A stretch of DNA of 64,000 nt from Streptomyces sp. NRRL F-5727 (GTDB lineage Bacteria > Actinomycetota > Actinomycetes > Streptomycetales > Streptomycetaceae), in NCBI RefSeq assembly GCF_000719555.1, contig NZ_JOGX01000014.1, positions 62,001-126,000 on the forward strand, read 5' to 3'. The stretch's first letter is position 1, and the number at the start of each line of letters is the position of its first letter. The notes beneath the pieces are model-generated. The model ran no database searches, was not told the DNA's origin, and saw only the letters and a program-made list of their open reading frames with translations. Positions 29,516-40,691 of this stretch are shown piece by piece. The position numbers and the translations under genes were made by a program.

Positions 29516-30890
29516 GCCCATCCTCCGTAGCTGTCTGCGGCGGCGGTCTCCCGCAGCGCTCCGGCGGCCTGCTGCCAGAGATCGGGCATACGGGCGCCGG
29601 GCGGCACGGAGACGACGGTCCAGCCGGCCTCGCGCAGCTGCCGGACCCGGTGCTCGACGGCCCCGGCCACGGCACCGCCGGTGAGCCAGGTGCCGGATTC
29701 CAGGACGAAGGCGACGGCCGCGCCGGCCCGCCCGCGCATCCGGGCGGCCAGCGCGGCCTGCTCCTCGTCGAGGTCGCCGAGGAAGGCGACGAGCAGTCCG
29801 TCGCTCCCGGCGCGCAGCACGTCGGAGGCGCGGGAGAGCCCGGCGCCGTCCGAGTGGTCGACGATCGCCAGGGTGTCCATCATCAGCCCGGCCGTCTCCG
29901 TGGAGTCGACGGAGGACGCGCCGGCGTAGCCGTCGGAGCCCTCGCCGGGGACCGCGCTGCCGGTGTCGGTGAGCAGCCGGACCGCGTAGCCGCGCTCCAG
30001 CATGTGGGTGAGGACGGAGGCGGCGCCGGAGACGGCCCACTCGAAGGCCGAGTCGGGGCCGGAGCCCTGGTAGCCGGCCCGGCGGGTGTCGAGCAGGACG
30101 GTGCAGTGGGAGCGCTGCGGCTGCTCCTCGCGGCGGACCATCAGCTCGCCGTACCGGGCGGTGGAGCGCCAGTGGACCCGGCGCAGGTCGTCGCCGTGCC
30201 GGTAGGCGCGCGGGATGACGTCGTCGTCGCCGGCGAGGGCCAGGGTGCGCTGCTGCCCGTCCCCGTACCCGGACGCCTCGCCGCCGAGACGGACCGGCGG
30301 CAGGGCCGTGGTCCGCGGGACGACGGTCAGGGTGTCGTACGCGCTGAAGGAGCGGGTGAGCTCGCACATCCCGAAGGGGTCGCTCAGCCGGAGCTGGAGC
30401 GGCCCGAGCGGGAAGCGGCCGCGCAGGTCGGAACGGACCCGGTAGGAGACCTCACGCCGGCCGCCGGCCTCGACCCGGTCGAGGACGAAGCGGGGCCGGG
30501 GGCCGAGCATGTACGGCACGTGGTCCTGGAGCATCAGCAGCCCGGTGGGGAGCTTGGAGACGTTCTCCATGCGGAGCTGGACGCGGGCCTCGGTGCCCGC
30601 CTCCACCCGCTGCGGGGTGAGCAGGCGGGAGGTGGCGACCCGGTAGCGGGTGCGGTGCAGGACGAGGGCGCAGATCAGCGGCAGGCTGGCGAGCAGCAGG
30701 CCGACCCGGAGCAGGTCGGCCTGGCCGAGCACGTAGGCGCAGACGGCGGCGGCCGCCCCGGCGGCCAGGAAGGACCGGCCGCGGGTGGTGAGACCGCCGA
30801 GGGCGGCCCGCAGGCCGCCCCGGCCGTCCTCGGCCCGGGGGCCGTCGCGGTCGTCGGCACGCTGCCCCCGGGACGCGGCGGGGGTCGCCA

Positions 30891-30891
<1 letters not shown>
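29512..30891 (-). CDS. DUF58-domain protein
   Basis: This 459-residue protein has two N-terminal membrane helices (SFLAAGAAAAVCAYVLG and LLRVGLLLASLPLICALVL), a beta-rich region and the DUF58 core with RAYRHGDDLRRVHWRSTARY. A von Willebrand A-like region follows, where the metal-site residues are only partly kept (LLDTRRAG). DUF58 proteins are partners of MoxR ATPases. The ATG overlaps the moxR stop as TGATG; GTG at 30894 is an alternative start. The gene is translationally coupled on both sides within the moxR-DUF58-tgpA operon. Confidence 0.9.
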
Positions 30892-31907
<1,016 letters not shown>

Positions 31908-32053
31908 CCCGGCCCTCCTCGGCCTTGCAGGAACACGGACACCTGCCCCCGCTGGGATGTACGGGGGGTGTCACCCGAGCATTCTTGTTGGGTTTGCCGG
32001 GCCCTGTCACTCGCCTGTGGACAACTGCGGAGGAAATGCCGGGGTTTGTCGTC

Positions 32054-32647
32054 TTACGCGGCGGCGGAAGGTGTGCTCGGGCCGGTGCCGGAACCATTCT
32101 CCACAGGGTCGATCTCGCGCAGCAGCCCCGTCGTGACGTCGAAGACGAAGCCCCGCACGTCGTCGGTGTGCGGCAGGAACGGGGAGGTCCGGACCCGCTG
32201 CATCGACTGCCGGACGTCCTGGTCCACGTCCCGGAACGCCTCGACCGCCCAGGCCGGCCGCTGCCCCACCTCGTCCTCCAGCTCGTGCCGGAAGTCCTCG
32301 GTGAGCGACTCCAGACCGCAGCCGGTGTGGTGCACCAGCATCACGGCGCGGGTGCCGAGCGCCCGCTGGCTGATGGTGAGGGAGCGGATCACGTCGTCGG
32401 TGACCACGCCGCCCGCGTTGCGGATGGTGTGGCAGTCGCCGAGTTCGAGCCCCAGCGCGGCGTGCAGGTCGAGCCGGGCGTCCATGCAGGCCACGACGGC
32501 GACGTGGAGCACCGGCCGGGCGTCCATGCCCGGGTCGGTGAAGTCGGCGGCGTACCGCGCGTTCGCCTCGACGAGCCGCTCGGTGACCGAGCCGCCGGCG
32601 GGCCGCGCGCCGGGCGAGCCGGGGGAGGGGTGTGCGGAGGTCGTCAT
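32054..32647 (-). CDS. Beta-class carbonic anhydrase
   Basis: This 197-residue zinc enzyme interconverts CO2 and bicarbonate. Zinc ligands Cys54 (ACMDARLD, with the Asp-Arg dyad), His107 and Cys110 (HHTGCGL) are present, as is TIRNAGG. The size and the missing N-terminal arm match the short actinobacterial beta class (Rv1284-like). TACCGT stands 7 nt before the ATG and could give a leaderless message, although GGAG also lies 2 nt upstream. It is monocistronic and precedes the moxR operon on the same strand. Confidence 0.93.
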   Translation of the reverse strand: MTTSAHPSPGSPGARPAGGSVTERLVEANARYAADFTDPGMDARPVLHVAVVACMDARLDLHAALGLELGDCHTIRNAGGVVTDDVIRSLTISQRALGTRAVMLVHHTGCGLESLTEDFRHELEDEVGQRPAWAVEAFRDVDQDVRQSMQRVRTSPFLPHTDDVRGFVFDVTTGLLREIDPVENGSGTGPSTPSAAA

Positions 32648-32822
32648 GGCTCCGACGGTAGTGGGCACCACTCCGCCGGGCCCGTTGTGAGAAGAGGACA
32701 AAGAGCGCCAATGGGCCCGCATGTGAGCTAACCCACAGCGGCCGCCGGGCGCCGCCGACCGGGTGAGCCGCCCGGAATCCCCGCCCCTGCCCCCGGCGCC
32801 GCGCGACGCGCCAGCCGGTTGA
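32648..32822. other. Intergenic part upstream of the dcw promoter
   Basis: This stretch separates the carbonic anhydrase promoter from the dcw promoter and holds no supported reading frame. No mraZ-like gene is visible between the DUF3040 gene and rsmH. Confidence 0.5.
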
Positions 32823-32850
32823 TTGACCGGCCCCGTCCGTGGACTAGAGT
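32823..32850 (+). promoter_or_regulatory. Promoter of the dcw cluster
   Basis: TTGACC (32823-32828) and TAGAGT (32845-32850) are separated by 16 bp. The leader to the rsmH start would be about 110 nt. Confidence 0.6.
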
Positions 32851-32966
32851 GACGCGGAGTTCCTGGAGACAATCGAGCGATTTGCAGCGGTTTCTCCCCC
32901 GTGTGCGCGGCGGCACCCACGGCTCGCCCCCTTACCCGCTCGCCGTGCCCGTTCTGAGAGGGTGCG

Positions 32967-33923
32967 TTGAGCAACGACCGACACGTCCCGGTGATGCTCC
33001 AGCGGTGCCTGGACATGTTGGCCCCGGCCCTCCAGCACCCCGGCGCGGTCGTCGTCGACTGCACCCTGGGCCTCGGCGGACACAGCGAGGCCCTGCTCCG
33101 CACCTTCCCCGAGGCCCGGCTCGTCGCCCTCGACCGCGACAAGGAGGCCCTGCGCCTCTCCGGCGAGCGGCTCGCCCCCTACGGGGACCGCGCCACCCTC
33201 GTCCACGCGGTCTACGACGAGCTGCCCGAGGTCCTCGACCGGCTCGGCATCGACAAGGTCGACGGCGTCCTCTTCGACCTCGGCGTCTCCTCCATGCAGC
33301 TGGACGAGGCCGACCGCGGCTTCGCCTACGCCCAGGACGCCCCGCTCGACATGCGCATGGACCAGACGACCGGCATGAGCGCCGCCGAGGTCCTCAACAC
33401 CTACCCGGCCGGCGAACTCGTCCGCATCCTGCGCGCCTACGGCGAGGAGAAGCAGGCCAAGCGGATCGTCTCCGCCATCGTCCGCGAGCGCGAGAAGGAA
33501 CCCTTCACCAACAGCGCCCGGCTCGTCGAGCTCATCCGCGACGCCCTCCCGCAGGCCGCCAAGCGCACCGGCGGCAACCCCGCCAAGCGCACCTTCCAGG
33601 CCCTGCGCATCGAGGTCAACGGCGAGCTGAGCGTCCTGGAGCGAGCCATCCCGGCCGCCGTGAAGGCGCTCGCCGTCGGCGGCCGCGTCGCCGTCCTCTC
33701 GTACCACTCCCTGGAGGACCGGCTGGTCAAGCAGGTCTTCGCGGCCGGGGCGGCCACCACCGCCCCACCCGGCCTGCCGGTCGTCCCCGAGAAGTACCAG
33801 CCCCGCCTCAAGCTCCTCACCCGCGGCGCCGAACTCCCCACCGAGGAGGAGGTGGCCGAGAACCGCAGGGCCGCCCCCGCCCGGCTCCGGGGCGTCGAGC
33901 GCATCCGGGAGGACGTGCTGTGA
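32967..33923 (+). CDS. rsmH: 16S rRNA (cytosine-1402-N4)-methyltransferase RsmH
   Basis: This 318-residue enzyme (formerly MraW) methylates N4 of C1402 in the ribosomal P site. HVPVMLQRC starts the domain. [14 protein letters not shown] is SAM motif I, followed by [29 protein letters not shown] and [11 protein letters not shown]. The start codon is TTG, with GAGAGG 5 nt upstream. No ATG or GTG in frame fits the family N-terminus. It is the first gene of the cluster and overlaps ftsL by 4 bp (GTGA). Confidence 0.95.
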   Translation: MSNDRHVPVMLQRCLDMLAPALQHPGAVVVDCTLGLGGHSEALLRTFPEARLVALDRDKEALRLSGERLAPYGDRATLVHAVYDELPEVLDRLGIDKVDGVLFDLGVSSMQLDEADRGFAYAQDAPLDMRMDQTTGMSAAEVLNTYPAGELVRILRAYGEEKQAKRIVSAIVREREKEPFTNSARLVELIRDALPQAAKRTGGNPAKRTFQALRIEVNGELSVLERAIPAAVKALAVGGRVAVLSYHSLEDRLVKQVFAAGAATTAPPGLPVVPEKYQPRLKLLTRGAELPTEEEVAENRRAAPARLRGVERIREDVL

Positions 33924-34441
33924 GCGCGGCGAGGGGGCCGCTCAAAGGCCGGGCCGCGCGGCTCGGACGGCTGATGCCGTCCGGACCCAGCTCGGCCGCC
34001 CGCACCCCCTTCGTCCTGCTCGTCGTCCTCCTCCTCGGCGGCGGCCTCATCACCCTGCTGCTGCTGAACTCCGCCCTCAACCAGGGCTCCTTCAAGCTGC
34101 GCGAGCTCAAGGACCGCACCACCGAGCTCACCGACGAGGAACAGGCCCTCCAGCGCGACGTCGACGCCAACGCCGCGCCCGACGCCCTGGAGCGCCGCGC
34201 CCGCGAGCTCGGCATGGTCCCCGGCGGCAGCCCGGCCTTCCTCGGCCCCGACGGCAAGGTGCTCGGCGAGCCCACCGTCGCCGCCTCCCCGAAGCCCTCC
34301 CGCACGCCGTCCCGCGCCCCGGCCCGTACGCCCGACCCCGCCGCCACCGGTCCGCGGCAGGCCGCGCCGGGCGCGAGCGCCACCCCGAAGCCGACCGTCA
34401 CCGGAACCACCCCGACCGCCCCCACGACCTCCGGCAGGTGA
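33920..34441 (+). CDS. ftsL: Cell division protein FtsL
   Basis: This 173-residue bitopic protein has a short cytoplasmic part, one membrane helix ([20 protein letters not shown] at about 32-51) and a coiled coil ([20 protein letters not shown]). A Pro/Thr/Ala-rich extracytoplasmic tail of about 70 residues follows. FtsL joins FtsB/FtsQ to activate the FtsWI septal synthase. The family is weakly conserved, so the call rests on position between rsmH and ftsI, size and topology. The GTG overlaps the rsmH stop. Confidence 0.88.
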   Translation: MSAARGPLKGRAARLGRLMPSGPSSAARTPFVLLVVLLLGGGLITLLLLNSALNQGSFKLRELKDRTTELTDEEQALQRDVDANAAPDALERRARELGMVPGGSPAFLGPDGKVLGEPTVAASPKPSRTPSRAPARTPDPAATGPRQAAPGASATPKPTVTGTTPTAPTTSGR

Positions 34442-34448
34442 CCGAGCA

Positions 34449-36482
34449 GTGCCCTCCAAGGAGCCCCCGCGCCGCCGTGTCCCCGGCCCCGCCCGGCCCT
34501 CCCGCCCGCGCCCCGCGGGATCCGGAGCGGGCCCGGCGGCCGGCGCCCGCGCGGGATCCGGAGCGGCCGCCCGCCCGCCCAGGCCCGCGTCCCGCCCCGC
34601 CGCGCGCCCGCCCGCCCGCCGCCCCGCGCCCCGGCCGCAGGCCCGCAGGCCGCGCACCATCAAGCTCGGCAGCCCCCGGCCCCGGCTGCGGCTGATCTCC
34701 GTCGGCCTCACCCTCGTCATGCTCGTCTTCGTGGTGCGGCTGCTCCAGGTCCAGGCCGTCGACGCCAGCGCGTACGCGGCCAAGGCCGACAAGTACCGCT
34801 TCCAGGAGTACACGCTCTCCGCCGAACGCGGCGAGATCACCGACCGCAACGGCATCGCCCTCGCCACCAGCGTCGACGCCTACGACATCACCGCCGACCC
34901 CAAGCTCTTCACCCCCGAGGAGTCCCGGCTCCGCGACGCGCCCGAGCAGGCCGCCGCCCTCCTCGCCCCGATCCTGGGCAAGGAGCCGGCGGAGCTCGCC
35001 AAGAAGCTCCGTACCCCCAAGTCCCGCTACACCCTGCTCGCCCGCAAGCAGACCCCGCAGGTCTGGAACCAGATCAAGGACCTCAAGAAGGTCTACGCGG
35101 AGAAGGCCGGGGAGCCCGGCGGCACCGGGGTCAACCTCCTCGGCGGCGTCCTCAGCGAGCCCAGCACCAAGCGGGTCTACCCGAACGGCGAACTCGGCGC
35201 CGGGATACTGGGATACGTCAACGCCGAGGGCCGCGGCGCCGGCGGGATCGAGTCCATGCTCGACACCGAACTCGCCGGCCGCGACGGCAAGATCCGCTTC
35301 ACCGCCTCCGGCGGCCGGCAGGTCCCCACCGCCGGCTCCCAGGGCACCCCCGCCGTCCCCGGCTCCGACATCGAGCTCACCATCGACCGGGACATCCAGT
35401 GGGCCGCCCAGCAGGCCATCAGCGAACAGGTCCGCAAGTCCAGGGCCGACCGCGGCTACGTCATCGTCCAGGACACCCGCACCGGCGAGGTCCTGGCCAT
35501 GGCCAACGCCCCCGGCTTCGACCCCAACGACCTCTCCGCCGCCAACTCCGCCGCCATGGGCAACGCCGCCCTCCAGGACGCCTACGAACCCGGCTCCACC
35601 AGCAAGGTCATGTCCATGGCCGCCGTCCTGGAGGAGGGCAAGGCCACCGCCGACACCCACGTCACCGTTCCCAACCGGCTCCACCGCGGCGACCGGCTCT
35701 TCAAGGACGACATCGACCACAAGACCTGGTACCTGACGCTCAACGGCGTCCTCGCCAAGTCCAGCAACATCGGCACCATCCTCGCCACCGGCCAGCTCGG
35801 CAAGGACCAGGCCGAGTCCAACCGGATCCTCGACGGCTACCTCCGCCGCTTCGGCATCGGCAGCCCCACCGGCCTCGGCTTCCCCGGCGAGACCCCCGGC
35901 ATCCTCGCCAAGCCCGAGGACTGGTCCACCTCCCAGCAGTACACGATCCCCTTCGGCCAGGGCCTCTCCGTCAACGCCCTCCAGGCCGCCTCCGTCTTCT
36001 CGACCGTCGCCAACGGAGGCGTACGGATCGAACCCACCCTGGTCCGCGGCACCAAGGGCCCCGACGGGCGCTTCACCCCCGCCGAGAAGCCCGCCGAGCA
36101 CCGCGTCGTCAGCGAACAGACCGCCAAGACCCTCGCACAGATGCTGGAATCCGTCGTCGACGACCGGGAGGGCACCGGCACCCGGGCCGCCATCCCCGGC
36201 TACCGCGTCGCCGGCAAGACCGGCACCGCCAACCGCGTCGACCCCGAACTCGGCCGCTACAAGGGCTACACCGCCTCCTTCGCCGGCTTCGCCCCCGCCG
36301 ACCAGCCCCGCGTCACCGTCTACTGCGCCATCCAGAACCCCACCAAGGGCAGCTACTTCGGCGGCCAGATCTGCGGCCCCATCTACAAGAAGGTCATGGA
36401 GTTCGCGCTCAAGACCCTCCACGTGGCACCCACCGGCAGCGCACCCCCCCGCCTGCCGGTCACCTTCGAACCCACCCCGTGA
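34449..36482 (+). CDS. ftsI: Septal peptidoglycan transpeptidase FtsI (PBP3)
   Basis: This 677-residue class B penicillin-binding protein crosslinks septal peptidoglycan. An unusually long basic Pro/Ala/Arg-rich cytoplasmic stretch (1-75) precedes one membrane helix (LRLISVGLTLVMLVFVVRLL). The pedestal domain follows, then the transpeptidase with active Ser in EPGSTSKVM, SSN in LAKSSNIG and KTG in VAGKTGTAN. GTG at 34449 starts 7 bp after ftsL, with AGGTGA upstream. The low-complexity head is common in streptomycete FtsI and may be disordered. Confidence 0.95.
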   Translation: MPSKEPPRRRVPGPARPSRPRPAGSGAGPAAGARAGSGAAARPPRPASRPAARPPARRPAPRPQARRPRTIKLGSPRPRLRLISVGLTLVMLVFVVRLLQVQAVDASAYAAKADKYRFQEYTLSAERGEITDRNGIALATSVDAYDITADPKLFTPEESRLRDAPEQAAALLAPILGKEPAELAKKLRTPKSRYTLLARKQTPQVWNQIKDLKKVYAEKAGEPGGTGVNLLGGVLSEPSTKRVYPNGELGAGILGYVNAEGRGAGGIESMLDTELAGRDGKIRFTASGGRQVPTAGSQGTPAVPGSDIELTIDRDIQWAAQQAISEQVRKSRADRGYVIVQDTRTGEVLAMANAPGFDPNDLSAANSAAMGNAALQDAYEPGSTSKVMSMAAVLEEGKATADTHVTVPNRLHRGDRLFKDDIDHKTWYLTLNGVLAKSSNIGTILATGQLGKDQAESNRILDGYLRRFGIGSPTGLGFPGETPGILAKPEDWSTSQQYTIPFGQGLSVNALQAASVFSTVANGGVRIEPTLVRGTKGPDGRFTPAEKPAEHRVVSEQTAKTLAQMLESVVDDREGTGTRAAIPGYRVAGKTGTANRVDPELGRYKGYTASFAGFAPADQPRVTVYCAIQNPTKGSYFGGQICGPIYKKVMEFALKTLHVAPTGSAPPRLPVTFEPTP

Positions 36483-36500
36483 CCCCCGGGAGCACCACCA

Positions 36501-38195
36501 GTGACGACGATCACCCCCCACTCCGGGAACCGGAAATCGAACTCCGGCGACGCCCCCGGCTCGTTTGGTCCCCCGCAGGGTGCGCCCGGTACGCTCACCG
36601 CCGTGCCACACGCTGATCAGTCCCGAACCGCCCCGCCCCGCCCGGAGCGGGCCCGCCCGACACCCCTGGGCGAGCTCGCGGCACGGCTGGGCACCGAGCT
36701 CCCCGACGCCGCACAGGGCGTCCAGGTCTCGGGCATCACCCACGACTCCCGGGCGGTACGCCCCGGGGACGTGTACGCGGCCCTCGCCGGCGCCCGCCTG
36801 CACGGCGCCGACTTCGCCGCCCAGGCCGCCGGCCTCGGCGCCGCCGCGGTCCTCACCGACCCGGCCGGAGCCGACCGCGCCGCCGCCACCGGCCTGCCCG
36901 TCCTCGTCGTCGAGGACCCGCGCGGCCGGATGGGCGAACTCGCCGCCGAGATCTACGGCCGCCCCGGCGAGGGCCTCCTCCAGATCGGCATCACCGGCAC
37001 CTCCGGCAAGACCACCACCGCCTACCTCGTCGAGGGCGGCCTGCGCGGCGCCGGGAAGCACACCGGCCTCGTCGGCACCGTCGAGATGCGGATCGGCGAC
37101 GAGCGCATCAAGTCGGAGCGCACCACCCCGGAGGCCACCGACCTCCAGGCCCTCTTCGCCGTCATGCGCGAGCGGGGCGTCGAGGCCGTCGCCATGGAGG
37201 TCTCCAGCCACGCCCTGGTGCTCGGCCGGGTCGACGGCTGCGTCTTCGACGTCGCCGTCTTCAACAACCTCAGCCCGGAGCACATGGAGTTCCACTCCGA
37301 CATGGAGGACTACTTCCGGGCCAAGGCGACCCTCTTCACCCCGGAGCGCAGCCGCACCGGCGTCGTGAACGCCGACGACGAGTACGGCCGCCGGCTCGCC
37401 GAGGAGGCGACCGTCCCGGTCGTCACCTTCTCCGCCGAGGGCCGTGCCGACGCCGACTGGCGGGCCGAGGACGTCGTCCTGGGCGCCGCCGACTCCACCT
37501 TCACGGCCGTCGGCCCCGAGGGCGTGCGGATCCCCGCCACCGCCCCGCTGCCCGGTCCCTTCAACGTCGCCAACACCCTCGCCGCCATCGCGACCCTCGC
37601 GACCGCCGGGCTCGACCCGCGGACCGCCGCCGACGGCGTCGCGGCCGTCCCCGGCGTCCCCGGCCGCCTGGAGCGCGTCGACGCCGGCCAGCCGTACCTC
37701 GCCGTCGTCGACTACGCCCACAAGACCGACGCCGTCGAATCGGTCCTGCGCTCGCTGCGCGAGGTCACCGAGGGCCGGCTGCACGTGGTCATCGGCTGCG
37801 GCGGCGACCGGGACACCACCAAGCGCGGCCCGATGGGCGCCGCCGCGGCCCGGCTCGCCGACACCGCCGTCCTCACCTCCGACAACCCCCGCTCCGAGGA
37901 CCCGCTCGCGATCCTCACCGCGATGCTCGCGGGCGCCGCCGAGGTGCCCGCGGCGGAGCGCGGAGACGTCCTGGTCGAACCCGACCGGGCCGCCGCCGTC
38001 GCCGCCGCCGTCGCCCGCGCCCGGCCGGGCGACACCGTCCTGGTCGCCGGCAAGGGCCACGAGCAGGGCCAGGAGATCGCCGGGCAGGTCCGTCCCTTCG
38101 ACGACCGCCGGGTCCTCCGCGAAGCGATCGAGGCGGCGACCGGGGCACCGGCCGCCGCGGCGACCGAACACCGTCACCAGAACAGTCAGGGATGA
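36501..38195 (+). CDS. murE: UDP-MurNAc-tripeptide synthetase MurE (diaminopimelate-adding)
   Basis: This 564-residue ATP-dependent ligase adds diaminopimelate to UDP-MurNAc-L-Ala-D-Glu. ITGTSGKTTTAYLVEGGL binds ATP. The DNPR motif in LTSDNPRSEDP marks a diaminopimelate rather than lysine enzyme; Streptomyces walls contain LL-DAP. KGHEQGQE is near the end. The start is uncertain. GTG at 36501 gives a 34-residue leader of poor codon bias. GTG at 36603 (VPHADQS) lies 7 nt after a -10-like TACGCT and may be the true, internally promoted start. Confidence 0.93.
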   Translation: MTTITPHSGNRKSNSGDAPGSFGPPQGAPGTLTAVPHADQSRTAPPRPERARPTPLGELAARLGTELPDAAQGVQVSGITHDSRAVRPGDVYAALAGARLHGADFAAQAAGLGAAAVLTDPAGADRAAATGLPVLVVEDPRGRMGELAAEIYGRPGEGLLQIGITGTSGKTTTAYLVEGGLRGAGKHTGLVGTVEMRIGDERIKSERTTPEATDLQALFAVMRERGVEAVAMEVSSHALVLGRVDGCVFDVAVFNNLSPEHMEFHSDMEDYFRAKATLFTPERSRTGVVNADDEYGRRLAEEATVPVVTFSAEGRADADWRAEDVVLGAADSTFTAVGPEGVRIPATAPLPGPFNVANTLAAIATLATAGLDPRTAADGVAAVPGVPGRLERVDAGQPYLAVVDYAHKTDAVESVLRSLREVTEGRLHVVIGCGGDRDTTKRGPMGAAAARLADTAVLTSDNPRSEDPLAILTAMLAGAAEVPAAERGDVLVEPDRAAAVAAAVARARPGDTVLVAGKGHEQGQEIAGQVRPFDDRRVLREAIEAATGAPAAAATEHRHQNSQG

Positions 38196-38199
38196 AGCA

Positions 38200-39624
38200 G
38201 TGATCGCCCTCTCCCTCGCCGAGATCGCCGAAATCGTCGGCGGGCAGGCGCACGACATACCGGATCCGGGCGCCCGGATCACCGGGCCCGTCGTCATCGA
38301 CTCCCGCGAGGTGAAGCCCGGCAGCCTCTTCGCCGCCTTCGCCGGCGAGCGCGTCGACGGCCACGACTACGCGGAGCGCGCCGTCGAGGCGGGCGCGGCG
38401 GCGGTGCTCGCCGTCCGCCCCCTCGGCGTCCCCGCGATCGTCGTGGACGACGTGCAGGGCGCCCTCGGCGCCCTCGCCCGCGCGGTCGTCGAGCGGCTCG
38501 GCACCGATGTCGTCGCCCTCACCGGCTCGGCCGGCAAGACCTCCACCAAGGACCTGATCGCCCAGGTCCTCGACCACCACGCGCCCACCGTCTGGACGCC
38601 CGGCTCCCTCAACAACGAGATCGGCCTGCCGCTCACCGCGCTCAGGGCGACCGAGGAGACCCGGCACCTCGTCCTGGAGATGGGCGCCCGCGGCATCGGC
38701 CACATCCGCTACCTCACCGGGCTCACCCCGCCCCGGATCGGGCTCGTCCTCAACGTGGGCAGCGCCCACATCGGCGAGTTCGGCGGACGCGAGCAGATCG
38801 CCGAGGCCAAGGGCGAGCTCGTCGAGTCCCTGCCGTCCGCCGAGGACGGCGGAGTGGCGGTCCTCAACGCCGACGACCCGCTCGTCCGCGCGATGGCGAG
38901 CCGCACCAAGGCCCGCGTGACCCTCTTCGGCGAAGCGGACGAAGCGGCCGTACGTGCCGAGAACGTCCGTCTCACGGAGGCCGGACAGCCTTCTTTCACG
39001 CTCCACACACCCACCGGGTGCAGCGACGTGACCTTGCGCCTGTACGGTGAGCACCACGTGTCGAACGCGCTCGCAGCGGCCGCCGTCGCGCACGAGCTGG
39101 GCATGCCTGTCGAGGAGATCGCCACCGCGCTCTCCGAGGCCGGCTCCCTTTCGCGCTGGCGCATGGAGGTCACCGAGCGTCCGGACGGCGTGACGATCGT
39201 CAACGACGCCTACAACGCGAACCCCGAGTCCATGCGAGCCGCCCTGCGCGCGCTCGCGGCCATGGGCCGGGCCGGACAGGCCCGCGGGGCCCGTACGTGG
39301 GCGGTGCTCGGCAAGATGGCCGAGCTCGGTGACGCGTCGCTCGCCGAGCACGACGCGGTCGGACGGCTCGCCGTCCGGCTCAACGTCAGCAAGCTCGTCG
39401 CGGTCGGGGACAGGGAAGCGTCCTGGCTGCAACTGGGCGCCTATAACGAGGGTTCGTGGGGTGAGGAGTCGGTGCACGTGTCCGACGCGCAGGCGGCTGT
39501 CGACCTGTTGCGCAGGGAGCTGCGCCCGGGGGACGTGGTCCTGGTGAAGGCCTCCCGGTCGGTCGGTCTCGAGCAGGTCGCCCTGGCGCTGCTCGACACT
39601 GAGGGCGAGGTATCCGGCCGATGA
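38200..39624 (+). CDS. murF: UDP-MurNAc-pentapeptide synthetase MurF
   Basis: This 474-residue ligase adds D-Ala-D-Ala, completing the UDP-MurNAc pentapeptide. The ATP loop is [14 protein letters not shown], followed by [33 protein letters not shown] and [11 protein letters not shown] at 38200 lies 4 nt after the murE stop, with AGGGA upstream. Its stop overlaps the mraY start as ATGA, so the two are coupled. Confidence 0.95.
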   Translation: MIALSLAEIAEIVGGQAHDIPDPGARITGPVVIDSREVKPGSLFAAFAGERVDGHDYAERAVEAGAAAVLAVRPLGVPAIVVDDVQGALGALARAVVERLGTDVVALTGSAGKTSTKDLIAQVLDHHAPTVWTPGSLNNEIGLPLTALRATEETRHLVLEMGARGIGHIRYLTGLTPPRIGLVLNVGSAHIGEFGGREQIAEAKGELVESLPSAEDGGVAVLNADDPLVRAMASRTKARVTLFGEADEAAVRAENVRLTEAGQPSFTLHTPTGCSDVTLRLYGEHHVSNALAAAAVAHELGMPVEEIATALSEAGSLSRWRMEVTERPDGVTIVNDAYNANPESMRAALRALAAMGRAGQARGARTWAVLGKMAELGDASLAEHDAVGRLAVRLNVSKLVAVGDREASWLQLGAYNEGSWGEESVHVSDAQAAVDLLRRELRPGDVVLVKASRSVGLEQVALALLDTEGEVSGR

Positions 39625-40691
39625 GGCAGATCCTCTTCGCGGGGGCCATCGGCCTCTTCCTGACCCTGATCGGCACCCCGCTGCTCATCAAGCTGCTGGC
39701 CCGCAAGGGATACGGGCAGTTCATCCGGGACGACGGCCCGCGCGGCCACCTCGGGAAGAAGGGCACGCCCACCATGGGCGGCATCTCCTTCATCCTGGCC
39801 ACGCTCATCGCGTACGCCCTGGCCAAGGTCATCACCGGCGAGGACCCGACGTACTCGGGCGTCCTGGTGCTGTTCCTGATGGCCGGCATGGGCCTGGTCG
39901 GCTTCCTCGACGACTACATCAAGATCGTCAAGCAGCGTTCGCTGGGTCTGCGGGCCAAGGCGAAGATGGCCGGCCAGCTGATCGTCGGCATCGCCTTCGC
40001 CGTGCTCTCGCTGCAGTTCGCGGACGCGCGCGGCCAGACCCCGGCCTCCGACAAGCTCTCCTTCATCACCGACTTCGGCTGGTCGATCGGTCCCGTCCTC
40101 TTCGTGGTCTGGGCGCTCTTCATGATCCTGGCCATGTCCAACGGCGTGAACCTGACGGACGGTCTGGACGGTCTGGCGACCGGCGCCTCCGTGATGGTCT
40201 TCGGCGCCTACACCTTCATCGGGCTGTGGCAGTTCCAGGAGTCCTGCGCCAACGCGCTGACCCTCACCAACCCGAACGCCTGCTTCGAGGTCCGCGACCC
40301 GCTCGACCTCGCGGTCGTGGCCTCCGCGCTGATGGGAGCCTGCTTCGGCTTCCTGTGGTGGAACACCTCGCCCGCCAAGATCTTCATGGGTGACACCGGC
40401 TCCCTCGCCCTCGGCGGCGCGCTCGCCGGTCTCGCCATCTGCTCCCGTACGGAGCTGCTGCTGGCCCTGCTCGGCGGCCTGTTCGTGCTGATCACGATGT
40501 CCGTGATCATCCAGGTCGGCTCGTTCAAGATGACCGGCAAGCGCGTCTTCCGGATGGCCCCCCTCCAGCACCACTTCGAACTCAAGGGGTGGTCCGAGGT
40601 CCTGGTCGTCGTCCGGTTCTGGATCATCCAGGGCATGTGCGTCATCGTGGGCCTGGGCCTCTTCTACGCGGGATGGGCAGCCGACAAGTGA
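39621..40691 (+). CDS. mraY: Phospho-MurNAc-pentapeptide transferase MraY
   Basis: This 356-residue integral membrane enzyme makes lipid I from UDP-MurNAc-pentapeptide and undecaprenyl phosphate. About ten membrane helices are visible. The catalytic signatures are [39 protein letters not shown] and the His-rich PLQHHFEL. The ATG overlaps the murF stop by 4 bp, and the end overlaps murD. Confidence 0.96.
   Translation: MRQILFAGAIGLFLTLIGTPLLIKLLARKGYGQFIRDDGPRGHLGKKGTPTMGGISFILATLIAYALAKVITGEDPTYSGVLVLFLMAGMGLVGFLDDYIKIVKQRSLGLRAKAKMAGQLIVGIAFAVLSLQFADARGQTPASDKLSFITDFGWSIGPVLFVVWALFMILAMSNGVNLTDGLDGLATGASVMVFGAYTFIGLWQFQESCANALTLTNPNACFEVRDPLDLAVVASALMGACFGFLWWNTSPAKIFMGDTGSLALGGALAGLAICSRTELLLALLGGLFVLITMSVIIQVGSFKMTGKRVFRMAPLQHHFELKGWSEVLVVVRFWIIQGMCVIVGLGLFYAGWAADK

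Noticed and set aside
26885..29530. Plus-strand long frame across the transglutaminase gene
   Set aside because: Antisense to the transglutaminase, low-complexity Arg/Gly/Pro, and it begins in a structured intergenic block.
29516..30367. In-frame extension of the transglutaminase into the DUF58 gene
   Set aside because: Arg/Pro-rich shadow of DUF58 in another frame; the ATGA overlap with GGAGG fixes the start.
34398..38297. Minus-strand open frame of about 1300 codons under ftsI and murE
   Set aside because: Gly/Val/Ala/Asp-rich mirror of real genes with unmistakable enzyme motifs; no ribosome site.
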